Shown here: positions 45,560 to 53,822 of the stretch, piece by piece
Numbering within the stretch: position 1 is the first letter of the stretch
Layout: each line of letters opens with the position of its first letter
NCBI GenBank assembly: GCA_028343615.1
Contig: JAOLZA010000001.1
Coordinates: 1 to 64,000 of the forward strand
Direction of reading: 5' to 3'
Source of the DNA: Verrucomicrobiota bacterium
Lineage (GTDB): Bacteria > Verrucomicrobiota > Verrucomicrobiia > Limisphaerales > UBA1100
Length of the DNA: 64,000 nt
The notes under the pieces: model-generated
What the model saw: only the letters and a program-made list of their open reading frames with translations
What the model was told of the DNA's origin: nothing
The model's database searches: none
Position numbers and translations under genes: made by a program

Positions 45560-47413
45560 TTAGGCAGTCGCCTGTTCAGCAGCGTAAAGGGTGATTCCCT
45601 CAACACGCAGACGACGGGTTTCGCCGCCGAGTTCAAATTCGATTTCCGCGCCGGCAGTGCTGCCGAGTATGGCCTGACCCATCGGGGTGAGGTAACTGAT
45701 GATGTTTTTATCGGGATCGCCATCCCACGCACCAAGCAGCGCAAACTCCTCGCGAACACCGCTGCCGAGATGAGTAACCGTAACGCACGTACCCACGTTA
45801 GCTGCGGCGGGATCAGCCTCTGAATAGTTCATCCCGCGCGCGCGATCGAGATCGCGCTCCCATTCGGCCTGCAGCGCGGTCAGCACTTTTTGTTGTTCTT
45901 TGGCGGCTTTGAATTCGTGGTTCTCGCGGAGGTCACCGTACTCGCGGGCGATTTCAATCTCCTTGGAGTTGGCGGGGATGCGCCGTTGCTTCAAGTCCTC
46001 CAGCTCCGCCGCACGCCGTTCGAGGCTGGCCCACGAAACCATCAACGTACCTTCGCCTTCTGCCTTTTTCTCTGGCTTTTCCTTCTCGCTACCGGTGATG
46101 AAGTCTTGGATCTCCGGACGCGTCTTCACGATTTTGCCCAGCACGGATCGTTTATCCATTCCTTCAAAACACGTGGAGAGCTGGATGGCGCGAGTGATGT
46201 CCTGCACCACTTCGATATCGGCCGACCCGGTGAGCGTCTCGATGAGGTCGGTGTCAGCCAAAATATAATCGCGCAGTTTGCACGCACGCTTTTCGTCGCT
46301 AGTCTCGCGTTCGATGGCCGAGAGCATCGCGCCGAAGGCTTCGGTCGACAGCAAATCCAAATACGCCTCGGGGCGTTCCTTGGCCAACCACAGTAACAGA
46401 TCTGCTGCTGCTGCGTGATGGTTGATTAGGTGCGTTAACTCTTCCTTAAACACCTCGGAATGGTCGTGCGCGGCGAGAAGGCTCGCGCACTCACCCACCA
46501 ACCGCGCGGGCACATGATTAGCCATCACCAAAAGTGAGGTCGCCCATTCCTCATTATATTTCTGGAAGGACTCAAGTACGCGTCGTTGCCGTGCTGCCGG
46601 CACGGCGGTCACCACTTCTTTCAGCGAAGGGTTCGCCTCCCACACTGTGGCCTCGGTGGGTGCGCCCTCGTCAATTTCCGCGCCCAGCGCTTTTGCTAAA
46701 TCATCCCGCGCCATCACCGCCTCCAACGCCAGCGGTGCCTGCGTTTTGGCGTGAGTGGTGATTTCTTCGTTCAACTTACCGAACGTGCCTTCCACCATCG
46801 CGGCGACATCATCGAGGTCGCTTGCATTCTTGGCAATCTCCACAGCCACCGCCAGTCGCGCTTTCAACCCGCGAGCACTGGAAAAATCCTGCTGCAGGCG
46901 TTCCTGCAACGGAATCTCCTGCGATTGATATTCGATTGCATCCGTCTTTTTGGTGGGCAGCTTAAAGTGGCCATCCTTTTTCATTTCGCGCCGCGCGGTC
47001 TCCCACCATTTTTTATAATCATCTTTGTCAATCACCTCGGGCACAAGCGCCTCCTGCACTTTGGCAGTGGTGGCATAAATTCCATAGCTGTCTATGATAA
47101 CTTTAATCACCTCATGATGCTGCAGCGCGGCCATTTGTTTGAGTCCGGTCATGTCCGTGGCTTTGCGCGCCTCGATGTGTTCTTTTGAAATGGGTGTGAG
47201 AATTTTGGGCGCGAACGCAAGGTCGATGCTATGGCCCTGCCGATTGTTGAAATCCACCGCCATTTTCCCGAGCACGACATCCACGGTTTTGATGCGGCCG
47301 AAGCCCCAGCTCTTGTGCATACAAAAACCTTCAGTCGCCATTTGCACGAGGGTTTCCACATCGCCGGGGAGAATTTTCCCGGTAGCCGCCAGTTTTTCAA
47401 ATTCTTCTTTCAT
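45560..47413 (-). CDS. greA: Long GreA-family transcription elongation factor with N-terminal extension
   Basis: A 617-residue protein. The last ~155 residues are a complete GreA/GreB: a coiled coil whose tip reads EIAREYGDLRENHEF (the conserved D and E that reach the RNA polymerase active site), followed by the FKBP-like C-terminal domain (VGTCVTVTHLG, YLTPMGQAILG). The first ~455 residues are not part of ordinary GreA; they are helical and of unknown role. Long GreA proteins with such an extension are known in Chlamydiae, and this supports a PVC origin. The ATG at 47413 is chosen since the frame before it overlaps rsmB's divergent leader. It leads the aroB operon. Confidence 0.85.
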   Translation of the reverse strand: MKEEFEKLAATGKILPGDVETLVQMATEGFCMHKSWGFGRIKTVDVVLGKMAVDFNNRQGHSIDLAFAPKILTPISKEHIEARKATDMTGLKQMAALQHHEVIKVIIDSYGIYATTAKVQEALVPEVIDKDDYKKWWETARREMKKDGHFKLPTKKTDAIEYQSQEIPLQERLQQDFSSARGLKARLAVAVEIAKNASDLDDVAAMVEGTFGKLNEEITTHAKTQAPLALEAVMARDDLAKALGAEIDEGAPTEATVWEANPSLKEVVTAVPAARQRRVLESFQKYNEEWATSLLVMANHVPARLVGECASLLAAHDHSEVFKEELTHLINHHAAAADLLLWLAKERPEAYLDLLSTEAFGAMLSAIERETSDEKRACKLRDYILADTDLIETLTGSADIEVVQDITRAIQLSTCFEGMDKRSVLGKIVKTRPEIQDFITGSEKEKPEKKAEGEGTLMVSWASLERRAAELEDLKQRRIPANSKEIEIAREYGDLRENHEFKAAKEQQKVLTALQAEWERDLDRARGMNYSEADPAAANVGTCVTVTHLGSGVREEFALLGAWDGDPDKNIISYLTPMGQAILGSTAGAEIEFELGGETRRLRVEGITLYAAEQATA

Positions 47414-47488
47414 AGGTTGAACAACGCGCCGCCTCACGATGTAGCGAAAGGACTCGCGTGACAGAGTGCGTGTGCGGATAATAGCGGC

Positions 47489-48808
47489 GTGCCGAGGCAG
47501 AATCCAAGAGAAATCGCAGCACGCCTTCTGCGCGAGTGGGAACGGGGTCCGGGCACCGCTGACACCCTTCTGGCCGATGCCCTGCCGCACTTGCCCCCGC
47601 GCGACCGCGGCCTGTGCCAGGAACTCGTGCTGGGCGTGATCCGCCACCGCGGCGCGCTGGATTGGCTGATTGACCAAAAAACCAATGGTCGCCGACAGCA
47701 GGTCCTCGCACAAATCCTACTGCGTCTCGGTTTGTACCAAATTTTCTGGCTCGATCGTATCCCCGGCCACGCCGTGGTGAACGAAACCGTCAACCTCGGC
47801 CGAAAACACGACCTCGGCCCGCAAGCGGGATTTCTTAACGCCGTGCTCCGAAATTGCCTCCGCGAAATGGACGACTGGCAGGCGTGCCTGACCAATCTCC
47901 GCCGCGAACGCCCCGCCATCGGTCACTCTCATCCCCAATGGCTCGTACAACGCTGGCAAGATCGCTGGCCGAATTATGACCAGCTGCTTGAGTGGAACAA
48001 CTCCCCCGCGCCCGTGTATGCCCGCCGCAATCCGCTGCGTACCACCGCCCCCGAACTGGAGGCTCAATGGAAAAAAGAGGGCACCGCCTTCGAGCCCGTG
48101 AAGCGCGATTGGCTCGGTGCACACGAAATGTATCACTTACAAACCGAAGGTTCGCCCGCCGCGCTGGAGAGTTTTGCTGAAGGGAAATTTTATGTGCAGG
48201 ACCCGAGCACGCTCGTTTCGGTTTACGAACTCAATCCGCAACCGGGCGAAAACATTCTCGACCTCTGCGCCGCGCCCGGCGGCAAATCCACCGCCATCGC
48301 CGAGCGAATGAACAATGAAGGGAGCGTGCTTGCCATCGACCTTGATGAAGCGCGCCTCGGACGCTTGCGCGAGAACATCGCGCGCCTTGGTCACACCTGC
48401 ATCGAGCCAAAGCCGTTACACGGAATTGATCTCAAAACCGCCGGCCCCTTCGATCGCATTCTAGTCGATGCCCCCTGCTCCAATACCGGAGTGATGCGCC
48501 GCCGCGTGGACGTCCGCTGGCGGCTGCACGCACGTGAGCTACCCGTGCTTGCCCGCGCGCAACTGGATTTACTCCAACGCGCCGCGCGACTGTTGCCTGT
48601 AGACGGCACGCTCGTGTACAGCACCTGCAGTTTGGAGGACGAAGAAAACGAAGCTGTGGTGGAAAAGTTTATGCGAAAGCGCCGTGATTTCGAGCAGGAA
48701 ATCACCCGCACAATCACACCGATGGACGATGGGGTGGACGGCGCATTCGTTGCGTGCCTGCGCCGCGTAGAGTTGGACACTACTTCGCCGGAACCAGCAG
48801 CTTGCTGA
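47489..48808 (+). CDS. rsmB: 16S rRNA (cytosine-C5)-methyltransferase RsmB
   Basis: A 439-residue SAM-dependent methyltransferase with an N-terminal NusB-like domain (LLREWERGPG, LVLGVIRHRGALDWLI) and a C-terminal Rossmann domain. Motif I is LDLCAAPGGKST, motif IV DAPCSNTGVMRRR with the thiolate Cys region, and motif VI STCSLEDEENE with the catalytic Cys. The target is normally C967 of 16S rRNA. The start is GTG at 47489. It ends by overlapping the spermidine synthase-like gene on the other strand by 29 bases. Confidence 0.9.
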   Translation: MPRQNPREIAARLLREWERGPGTADTLLADALPHLPPRDRGLCQELVLGVIRHRGALDWLIDQKTNGRRQQVLAQILLRLGLYQIFWLDRIPGHAVVNETVNLGRKHDLGPQAGFLNAVLRNCLREMDDWQACLTNLRRERPAIGHSHPQWLVQRWQDRWPNYDQLLEWNNSPAPVYARRNPLRTTAPELEAQWKKEGTAFEPVKRDWLGAHEMYHLQTEGSPAALESFAEGKFYVQDPSTLVSVYELNPQPGENILDLCAAPGGKSTAIAERMNNEGSVLAIDLDEARLGRLRENIARLGHTCIEPKPLHGIDLKTAGPFDRILVDAPCSNTGVMRRRVDVRWRLHARELPVLARAQLDLLQRAARLLPVDGTLVYSTCSLEDEENEAVVEKFMRKRRDFEQEITRTITPMDDGVDGAFVACLRRVELDTTSPEPAAC

Positions 48809-49697
48809 TCGGCGCGTGGTCATCGGTGAGCACCGGCGACTGCTCCGCGCTTGGCGGCGCACTGGCCCGAATACGCGCCAATCGTGGCCCAAAATAAGCC
48901 GGCATCTTCGGCTGTGCCCTGCGCAGTAAATCCACCCGTGCGCGCAGTGTGGCGCTCGTTAAGCCGCCGGTATTCGCCTTCACGCCCAGCAACACAATAT
49001 TTTGCGAATCCGCGGCGGGGAAATGATACACGTGTGGAAACACCGTTTTCATCGTGCGATACATCGACCCTACAATGTCAGCTCGCCATTCCTGATACGT
49101 GCCGATCACGTTGTACGCCAGCACCCCGTTGGCCGTCAGGTCCTCAGCCGCAAGTTGGAAAAATTCTTTTGTCGCCAAGTGATGCGGAATGAACGAGCCG
49201 TACGTGTTCGATGAATACGCATCCATCATGATGGCCTCGTATTTCCGATTTTTGTTGCGGCGCAAATATCCGCGCCCATCACTGATATGAATTGTATGCG
49301 TTTTTGTCTCCTTCACGCCGAACCATTCCTTCGCCACCTTGGCCACAGCGGGGTCTAGCTCCACAGTGTCCACGTGGACGGTTGGATAGTAACCTTGAAA
49401 CGCACGCTGCGTACTACCGCCGCCGAGACCCATCACTAACACGCGTTTAGCTTTTGGATTCCAGAGCAGCGGCATTTGAAAATAGTCCGTATACTCGAAA
49501 TGCCCGAGTAAAGGATTCGCGATTAGCAGCCGCGTTTCCATCGAGCCATTGAAGCGCAACATCCGATAGCCGCCTTTGTCTTCCACCACGATTTGGTTGT
49601 GCGCCGACTGTGAGCGATAGCGTACCGCGCCTTCCGCCATTGCCACACAAAGCAGCCCCACGGTGAGCATCAATCGTCCTGTGAATCTTCCGGCCAT
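48780..49697 (-). CDS. Spermidine synthase-like methyltransferase-fold domain protein
   Basis: A 305-residue protein with a short N-terminal signal or anchor (LMLTVGLLCVAMAEG). The SpeE-like Rossmann core reads VLVMGLGGGSTQRAF and VELDPAVAKVAKEWFG, then DGRGYLRRN and DAYSSNTYGS. It differs from true spermidine synthases, which have the ILIIGGGDG loop; this group of membrane-linked SpeE-like proteins has an unknown substrate. It overlaps the TM gene upstream by 28 bases, and together they look like one fused protein split in two. Confidence 0.75.
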   Translation of the reverse strand: MAGRFTGRLMLTVGLLCVAMAEGAVRYRSQSAHNQIVVEDKGGYRMLRFNGSMETRLLIANPLLGHFEYTDYFQMPLLWNPKAKRVLVMGLGGGSTQRAFQGYYPTVHVDTVELDPAVAKVAKEWFGVKETKTHTIHISDGRGYLRRNKNRKYEAIMMDAYSSNTYGSFIPHHLATKEFFQLAAEDLTANGVLAYNVIGTYQEWRADIVGSMYRTMKTVFPHVYHFPAADSQNIVLLGVKANTGGLTSATLRARVDLLRRAQPKMPAYFGPRLARIRASAPPSAEQSPVLTDDHAPISKLLVPAK

Positions 49698-50500
49698 TGC
49701 CAATCGATGAGACAACATAGTCCGCCTAGCCCCAAAGTCAACGCCCCGGTCATCTGAAAAATTTGTGTGGTGGTAAAGAGATCAATCAACACATAAGCCG
49801 AAATAAACACACCCGCGATGCTGCCCACCGTGCTGGCCGCATACACCAATCCGCTGACCGTCCCGACGTGGGCCACCTGCCGCGCAGCCAGCCGAACCAT
49901 AAATGGTGAAATCATCGCGAGCACAAAACACGGAAACAAAAAAACCAGCGCGCTGCCAATGGCTGGATCGAGCTTCCGCCACACCGCCGGAATTTCCGAA
50001 GGCGGCGCTTCATCGATGGGAGGCGCGGGTAAATTATTGGCGGCGTTGTTTGTTTTGCCCTCCAAAAAATCCTTGGGTATCTCGGCCAACAGATTTGTTT
50101 CTGTGATGACCAATCCGGTGCGGACTGCTTCGGATGCCGTTGGTTCAGCGGATAGGGCAGGCGCGCTGGATTTCACATGCCGATCCACAATGCCGTCCAA
50201 CAAACCCGGTGCCATTTGCGGAATCAGCAAAACAAAAATCCCCGCTGGCGCCAGCAGCAGTGACAGAAAGCGCGCCTTTTTGAATCGATCTGCCATGTGC
50301 CCTCCCACGCCATAGCCCAACGCCAGCGCCAGCATTACCATTCCGATTTGGCTGGTCCACACGTAAAACGCCCCGCCAAACCACGGTTGCAAATAACGCG
50401 CGCCGACGATTTCCAGTACCATCACCGCGAACCCACCGAGTAACACCAGCGCGCCCAGCGCCAGCGTGCGTCCGCGCGGAGTTGGGGCATTGTCATTCAT
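49670..50500 (-). CDS. Multi-pass membrane half of a split spermidine synthase-like protein
   Basis: A 276-residue membrane protein. The first 130 residues have four hydrophobic segments (ALVLLGGFAVMVLEIVGARYL, MVMLALALGYGVGG); the GARYLQPWFG stretch is characteristic of the MFS-like N-terminal part of fused spermidine synthases. A polar loop of about 70 residues follows, then three to four more segments (IGSALVFLFPCFVLAMIS, ASTVGSIAGVFISAYVLI). In other bacteria this part is fused to the SpeE-like domain found in the next gene. It starts 1 base after the radical SAM stop. Confidence 0.7.
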   Translation of the reverse strand: MNDNAPTPRGRTLALGALVLLGGFAVMVLEIVGARYLQPWFGGAFYVWTSQIGMVMLALALGYGVGGHMADRFKKARFLSLLLAPAGIFVLLIPQMAPGLLDGIVDRHVKSSAPALSAEPTASEAVRTGLVITETNLLAEIPKDFLEGKTNNAANNLPAPPIDEAPPSEIPAVWRKLDPAIGSALVFLFPCFVLAMISPFMVRLAARQVAHVGTVSGLVYAASTVGSIAGVFISAYVLIDLFTTTQIFQMTGALTLGLGGLCCLIDWQWPEDSQDD

Positions 50501-50501
50501 A

Positions 50502-51365
50502 TTAAGGAAAAACCGCAACGGTGAGCCCCGTGCGCTCTCGCACCGTGGCCGCCATTGATTCCAGTTCCGCCACTTCCAGCTTCGTGGCAAACGCCTCCGG
50601 CGTGGGCCGTGCCACGGTGTACAGGTGCACCTCGCGGATTTGACCGCCGCCCGCGGAAAGCTCTTGCAGGCGATCGCAGTACGATTCCAGTTCCGCCGCG
50701 CTCATTTGATCGCCGTGGACTTTTAGGAAAAGGCTCTGAATAATAATTGGGCGCTTCTTCGCCGTCGCCAACAAGTTGTCGAGGATGCGTTGGAACTTCA
50801 CGTTGGTGCGATTGACGGCTTTGAAATAACTTTTAGTGCCGGCGTCGAGCTTGCCCCACACTTCACCCTCGTGGGCATCCATTATCTCCAAGCCGCGTTT
50901 CACATCGGCCTTGTCCAGTCCGGCCGCGTCAGTGATGAGGACAATTTCCGTGGCGTCCAAGTCTTCCGCTTGTTTCACGTCTACCACCGTTTGCACGCAG
51001 TCGGCGAAGTTGTGAATCATCGTGGGCTCGCCATCACCGCTGAAAGCGATGTCCTTCACCTTGCGTGTGAGCCACGGTACTTCGTCAAACTTGGGCTCCT
51101 TCGCCAAGCCACCGTCTTTGGCAAAACGAATCATCGCGGTCAGTTCATCCTTCATTTGGCGAAGATCCACTTCCGTGACCGCGCCAGGAATGCGGCGGTC
51201 CACTTCGCAATAGATACAATCGAAATTGCAGACCTTATCAGGGTTCAAATTCACCCCGATGGAAAGCCCCTTACTCCGGCGCGAGATAACGGGGTAGACA
51301 AAAGTAAAATCCGAAAAATGCCGCGTGTGATCCTGCACCGCCGCCCAGCTTGATTTGATTTCCAT
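50502..51365 (-). CDS. Radical SAM protein
   Basis: A 287-residue radical SAM enzyme with the cluster motif CNFDCIYC in NLNPDKVCNFDCIYCEVD near residue 50, followed by DIAFSGDGEPTMI, which matches the glycine-rich SAM-binding part. The ATG at 51365 is preferred over 51380 because a GAAGG site lies 5 bases before it. The overall shape resembles the MoaA/NirJ-like or YfkB-type group, but no reaction can be assigned. It leads the split spermidine synthase pair and lies 64 bases from the MtfA-MORN gene. Confidence 0.8.
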   Translation of the reverse strand: MEIKSSWAAVQDHTRHFSDFTFVYPVISRRSKGLSIGVNLNPDKVCNFDCIYCEVDRRIPGAVTEVDLRQMKDELTAMIRFAKDGGLAKEPKFDEVPWLTRKVKDIAFSGDGEPTMIHNFADCVQTVVDVKQAEDLDATEIVLITDAAGLDKADVKRGLEIMDAHEGEVWGKLDAGTKSYFKAVNRTNVKFQRILDNLLATAKKRPIIIQSLFLKVHGDQMSAAELESYCDRLQELSAGGGQIREVHLYTVARPTPEAFATKLEVAELESMAATVRERTGLTVAVFP

Positions 51366-51428
51366 GGCACCTTCGTCCATGCGCGATACTGTACGCCGAC
51401 TGCGGTCCCGTGCCAACGCTCAAGCGTG

Positions 51429-52841
51429 TCACGCCCCGAATCGATTTGTAACTTTGCCGTACGTGCGCGACTTGCCATCTCCGCCAAACTGCTCCCAAGT
51501 GTGGAGTTCGCCCTCGCGGTATTCCGAACGAAAGCTGGGCGAACCGTCTTCGTGCCAGCCCTGCCAAATACCTGCGCGGCGATTGAGGATAAAGAAGCCT
51601 TCCATCTCTTTCTTGCCGTTGGAGTAGTAATATACAACCGATCCGTGCTTTTTGCCGCGGAGTAATTCTATCTCCTCCCGCAGCTGCCCCTCCTCGTCCC
51701 AGCGCTGCTTCAGCCCTTCTCGATGTCCGTCGACTAGCTTGTATTTTAGCTGTGGGGTACCATTCGGGTATTCCACGATGACAGTGCGATTGTTTAAAAG
51801 ATACCGCTCGCGCGCCTTGTGTTCTGATTCTTCCTTCTCCTTACGTTCTCGTTCTCTGGCCTCACGCTGTTCTTTCTCGTGCCGTTTCTTATCGCGCCGC
51901 ATTTTCTCGGCAAACTCGCGTTCTTTGCGTTCGCGCTCCTCGCGTTCCAAACGCCCTTTATGCTGTAAATACCATCCTGCGTAATCAGCCGCGGCCACCC
52001 CGTCGGGCCATGAATCTATCTCTTCACTTTTGGATTGCCAAGTGGACCGGCGCATCCAATCACTCCATTGGTCACAACGCTCGTCCGCCAAATCCGCCTG
52101 ACTGATGCGTTCGGGCCACTCGGCCGGATCCATCTGGTAAATACGCACCATCCAGTCATAAAGATCCCGTCGCATAAATTTCACCATTTCAGACCGCTCA
52201 AAGAATGCCTCCGTGGCGCAGGTTAAAAACTCAGCTTTATCGGTGGTGGCATATTTGCGAATGATTTCGTTGCCTGTTTTCTTCTCCCATGCGCTGCAAA
52301 TATCGGCGTATTCTTCTTCAAGGAAAAGTTGGTAGTCAAACCTGGCGGCCTTGCTGTCAAAGTGCGGAACACTATCAAAATCGGAATCTTTGTAATCGAG
52401 CATGTGGCCGAACTCGTGTAACGTGAGGTTATGATTGTCGATTCCATCCCTCATCCCGTATCTTGTGCTCTCCCACCGCTGCCGAATGGTTCCCCCCGGC
52501 TCTGCCCATCCTGCACATTTGTCGCCGTCCTTTGACACTAGGTACTTTTCATGGAACACAAAAGTATGGAAATGCTGGTAATCCTTCTTGGATCGTCGCG
52601 CGATCAAAAGACAGGCTTCGCATGCGACGCAGACTTTTTGCATTTCCTTGTCGGGTGTGTAGCCCACCCAATCCTCCCATTTCCAGAACACCTTTTCGAC
52701 AAACCACGGGATCATTTCTTCCAACACCAATGTCAGATCCTCCGGCAACCGCCGATACAACGCCACGTTTTTCTCAAGGATATCCCGCCACTTCGGCTTG
52801 AAGCCGGGCGGAAATGGGGCAGGGTGAGAAACGATGGCCAT
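51429..52841 (-). CDS. MtfA-like zinc peptidase with charged linker and MORN-like repeats
   Basis: A 470-residue protein. Residues 1-290 look like the MtfA/YeeI family: PPGFKPKWRDIL, then the zinc motif HEFGH at 142-146 in NLTLHEFGHMLD, and further acidic residues (ATEAFFERS) for the third ligand. Residues ~298-350 are an extremely charged coiled coil (EREERERKEREF, KEKEESEHKARE). Residues ~352-465 are a MORN-like or toxin-antitoxin YwqK-type repeat (YPNGTPQLKYK, DGHREGLKQRWDEEGQ, YYYSNGKKEMEG, GWHEDGSPSFRSEYREG). In E. coli MtfA is cytosolic and about 265 residues without an appended repeat. The fusion is the notable point. Confidence 0.8.
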   Translation of the reverse strand: MAIVSHPAPFPPGFKPKWRDILEKNVALYRRLPEDLTLVLEEMIPWFVEKVFWKWEDWVGYTPDKEMQKVCVACEACLLIARRSKKDYQHFHTFVFHEKYLVSKDGDKCAGWAEPGGTIRQRWESTRYGMRDGIDNHNLTLHEFGHMLDYKDSDFDSVPHFDSKAARFDYQLFLEEEYADICSAWEKKTGNEIIRKYATTDKAEFLTCATEAFFERSEMVKFMRRDLYDWMVRIYQMDPAEWPERISQADLADERCDQWSDWMRRSTWQSKSEEIDSWPDGVAAADYAGWYLQHKGRLEREERERKEREFAEKMRRDKKRHEKEQREARERERKEKEESEHKARERYLLNNRTVIVEYPNGTPQLKYKLVDGHREGLKQRWDEEGQLREEIELLRGKKHGSVVYYYSNGKKEMEGFFILNRRAGIWQGWHEDGSPSFRSEYREGELHTWEQFGGDGKSRTYGKVTNRFGA

Positions 52842-52890
52842 GGAGAGAGGCCATTACGCAATGAAGCGGATTTGTTTCCAAGCAAAAAGG

Positions 52891-53664
52891 CTACATGCCC
52901 ATCACTTGATATCCGCAATCGACATAGAGCACTTGGCCTGTGATCGCCGCCGCGCCGTCGCTGGCGAGGAAGGTGCCGGTGGCGCCCAGCTCTTCGGGCA
53001 GCACATTACGCTTGAGCGGCGCGTGCGCTTCGTAATGTTTAAGCATGCTGCTAAAACCCGCTATGCCACGCGCGGCTAACGTATTTACCGGTCCTGCACT
53101 GATACAATTAACGCGGATTTTTTGCTCACCCAAATCGCTGGCCAAATAACGCGTGCTCGCTTCGAGCGCAGCCTTGGCCACACCCATCACGTTGTAATGC
53201 GGGATCACCTTTTCCGCGCCGTAATAACTCATCGCCACAACGCTGCCGCCTTCGGTCATCAACGGAGCCGCCGCGCGGGTCAGCGCCACCAACGAGTACG
53301 CACTCACATCATGCGCCACGCGGAAGGCCTCGCGAGTGGTAGCCACAAATGTTCCCTCGAGCGCTTCCTTCGGCGCGAAGGCCACTGCGTGCAGCATCAA
53401 ATCCAGCTTGCCGCCAAACTTGTCGCCCACTTCATTGAACACACGGTCGATATGGTCATCCTGTGTCACGTCGCATTCGGTAATCAGCGTGTCGTCGCCA
53501 AAGGTCTCTGCCAATTGGCTCACGTTGTCCTTCAACCGTTCGCCTTGATACGTAAACGCCAAGTTGGCGCCCGCCTCTTTCCACGCCTGCGCGATGGCCC
53601 ACGCAATGGATCGCTTATTCGCCACGCCAAAAACTACGCCTGTTTTGCCCGATAAAATTCCCAT
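52891..53664 (-). CDS. fabI: Enoyl-[acyl-carrier-protein] reductase (NADH)
   Basis: FabI reduces the enoyl-ACP double bond in the last step of fatty-acid elongation. The 257-residue SDR starts at the ATG at 53664 (MGILSGKTGVVFGVANKRSIAWAIAQ). The catalytic Tyr and Lys lie in YNVMGVAKAALEA, with a first Tyr in SYYGAEKVIP. RVNCISAGPVNTLAARGI and the C-terminal VLYVDCGYQVMGM are FabI signatures. Its fatty-acid partners accB and accC are elsewhere in the window. Confidence 0.95.
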   Translation of the reverse strand: MGILSGKTGVVFGVANKRSIAWAIAQAWKEAGANLAFTYQGERLKDNVSQLAETFGDDTLITECDVTQDDHIDRVFNEVGDKFGGKLDLMLHAVAFAPKEALEGTFVATTREAFRVAHDVSAYSLVALTRAAAPLMTEGGSVVAMSYYGAEKVIPHYNVMGVAKAALEASTRYLASDLGEQKIRVNCISAGPVNTLAARGIAGFSSMLKHYEAHAPLKRNVLPEELGATGTFLASDGAAAITGQVLYVDCGYQVMGM

Positions 53665-53822
53665 AACGCCGCCAGCCCTACGGAAAACCAGCCCTCGGTG
53701 CAAGGCACAAATTCGTGTGGCGCAGCAGGTAGGGTGGCTTCTCCACGCGCGCCACGGGGATTTCGGAGAAGCCGCCCCACCCCTGCGTTGAAAACTTCTC
53801 TCTCAGCGGCTACCTTCGCCCA

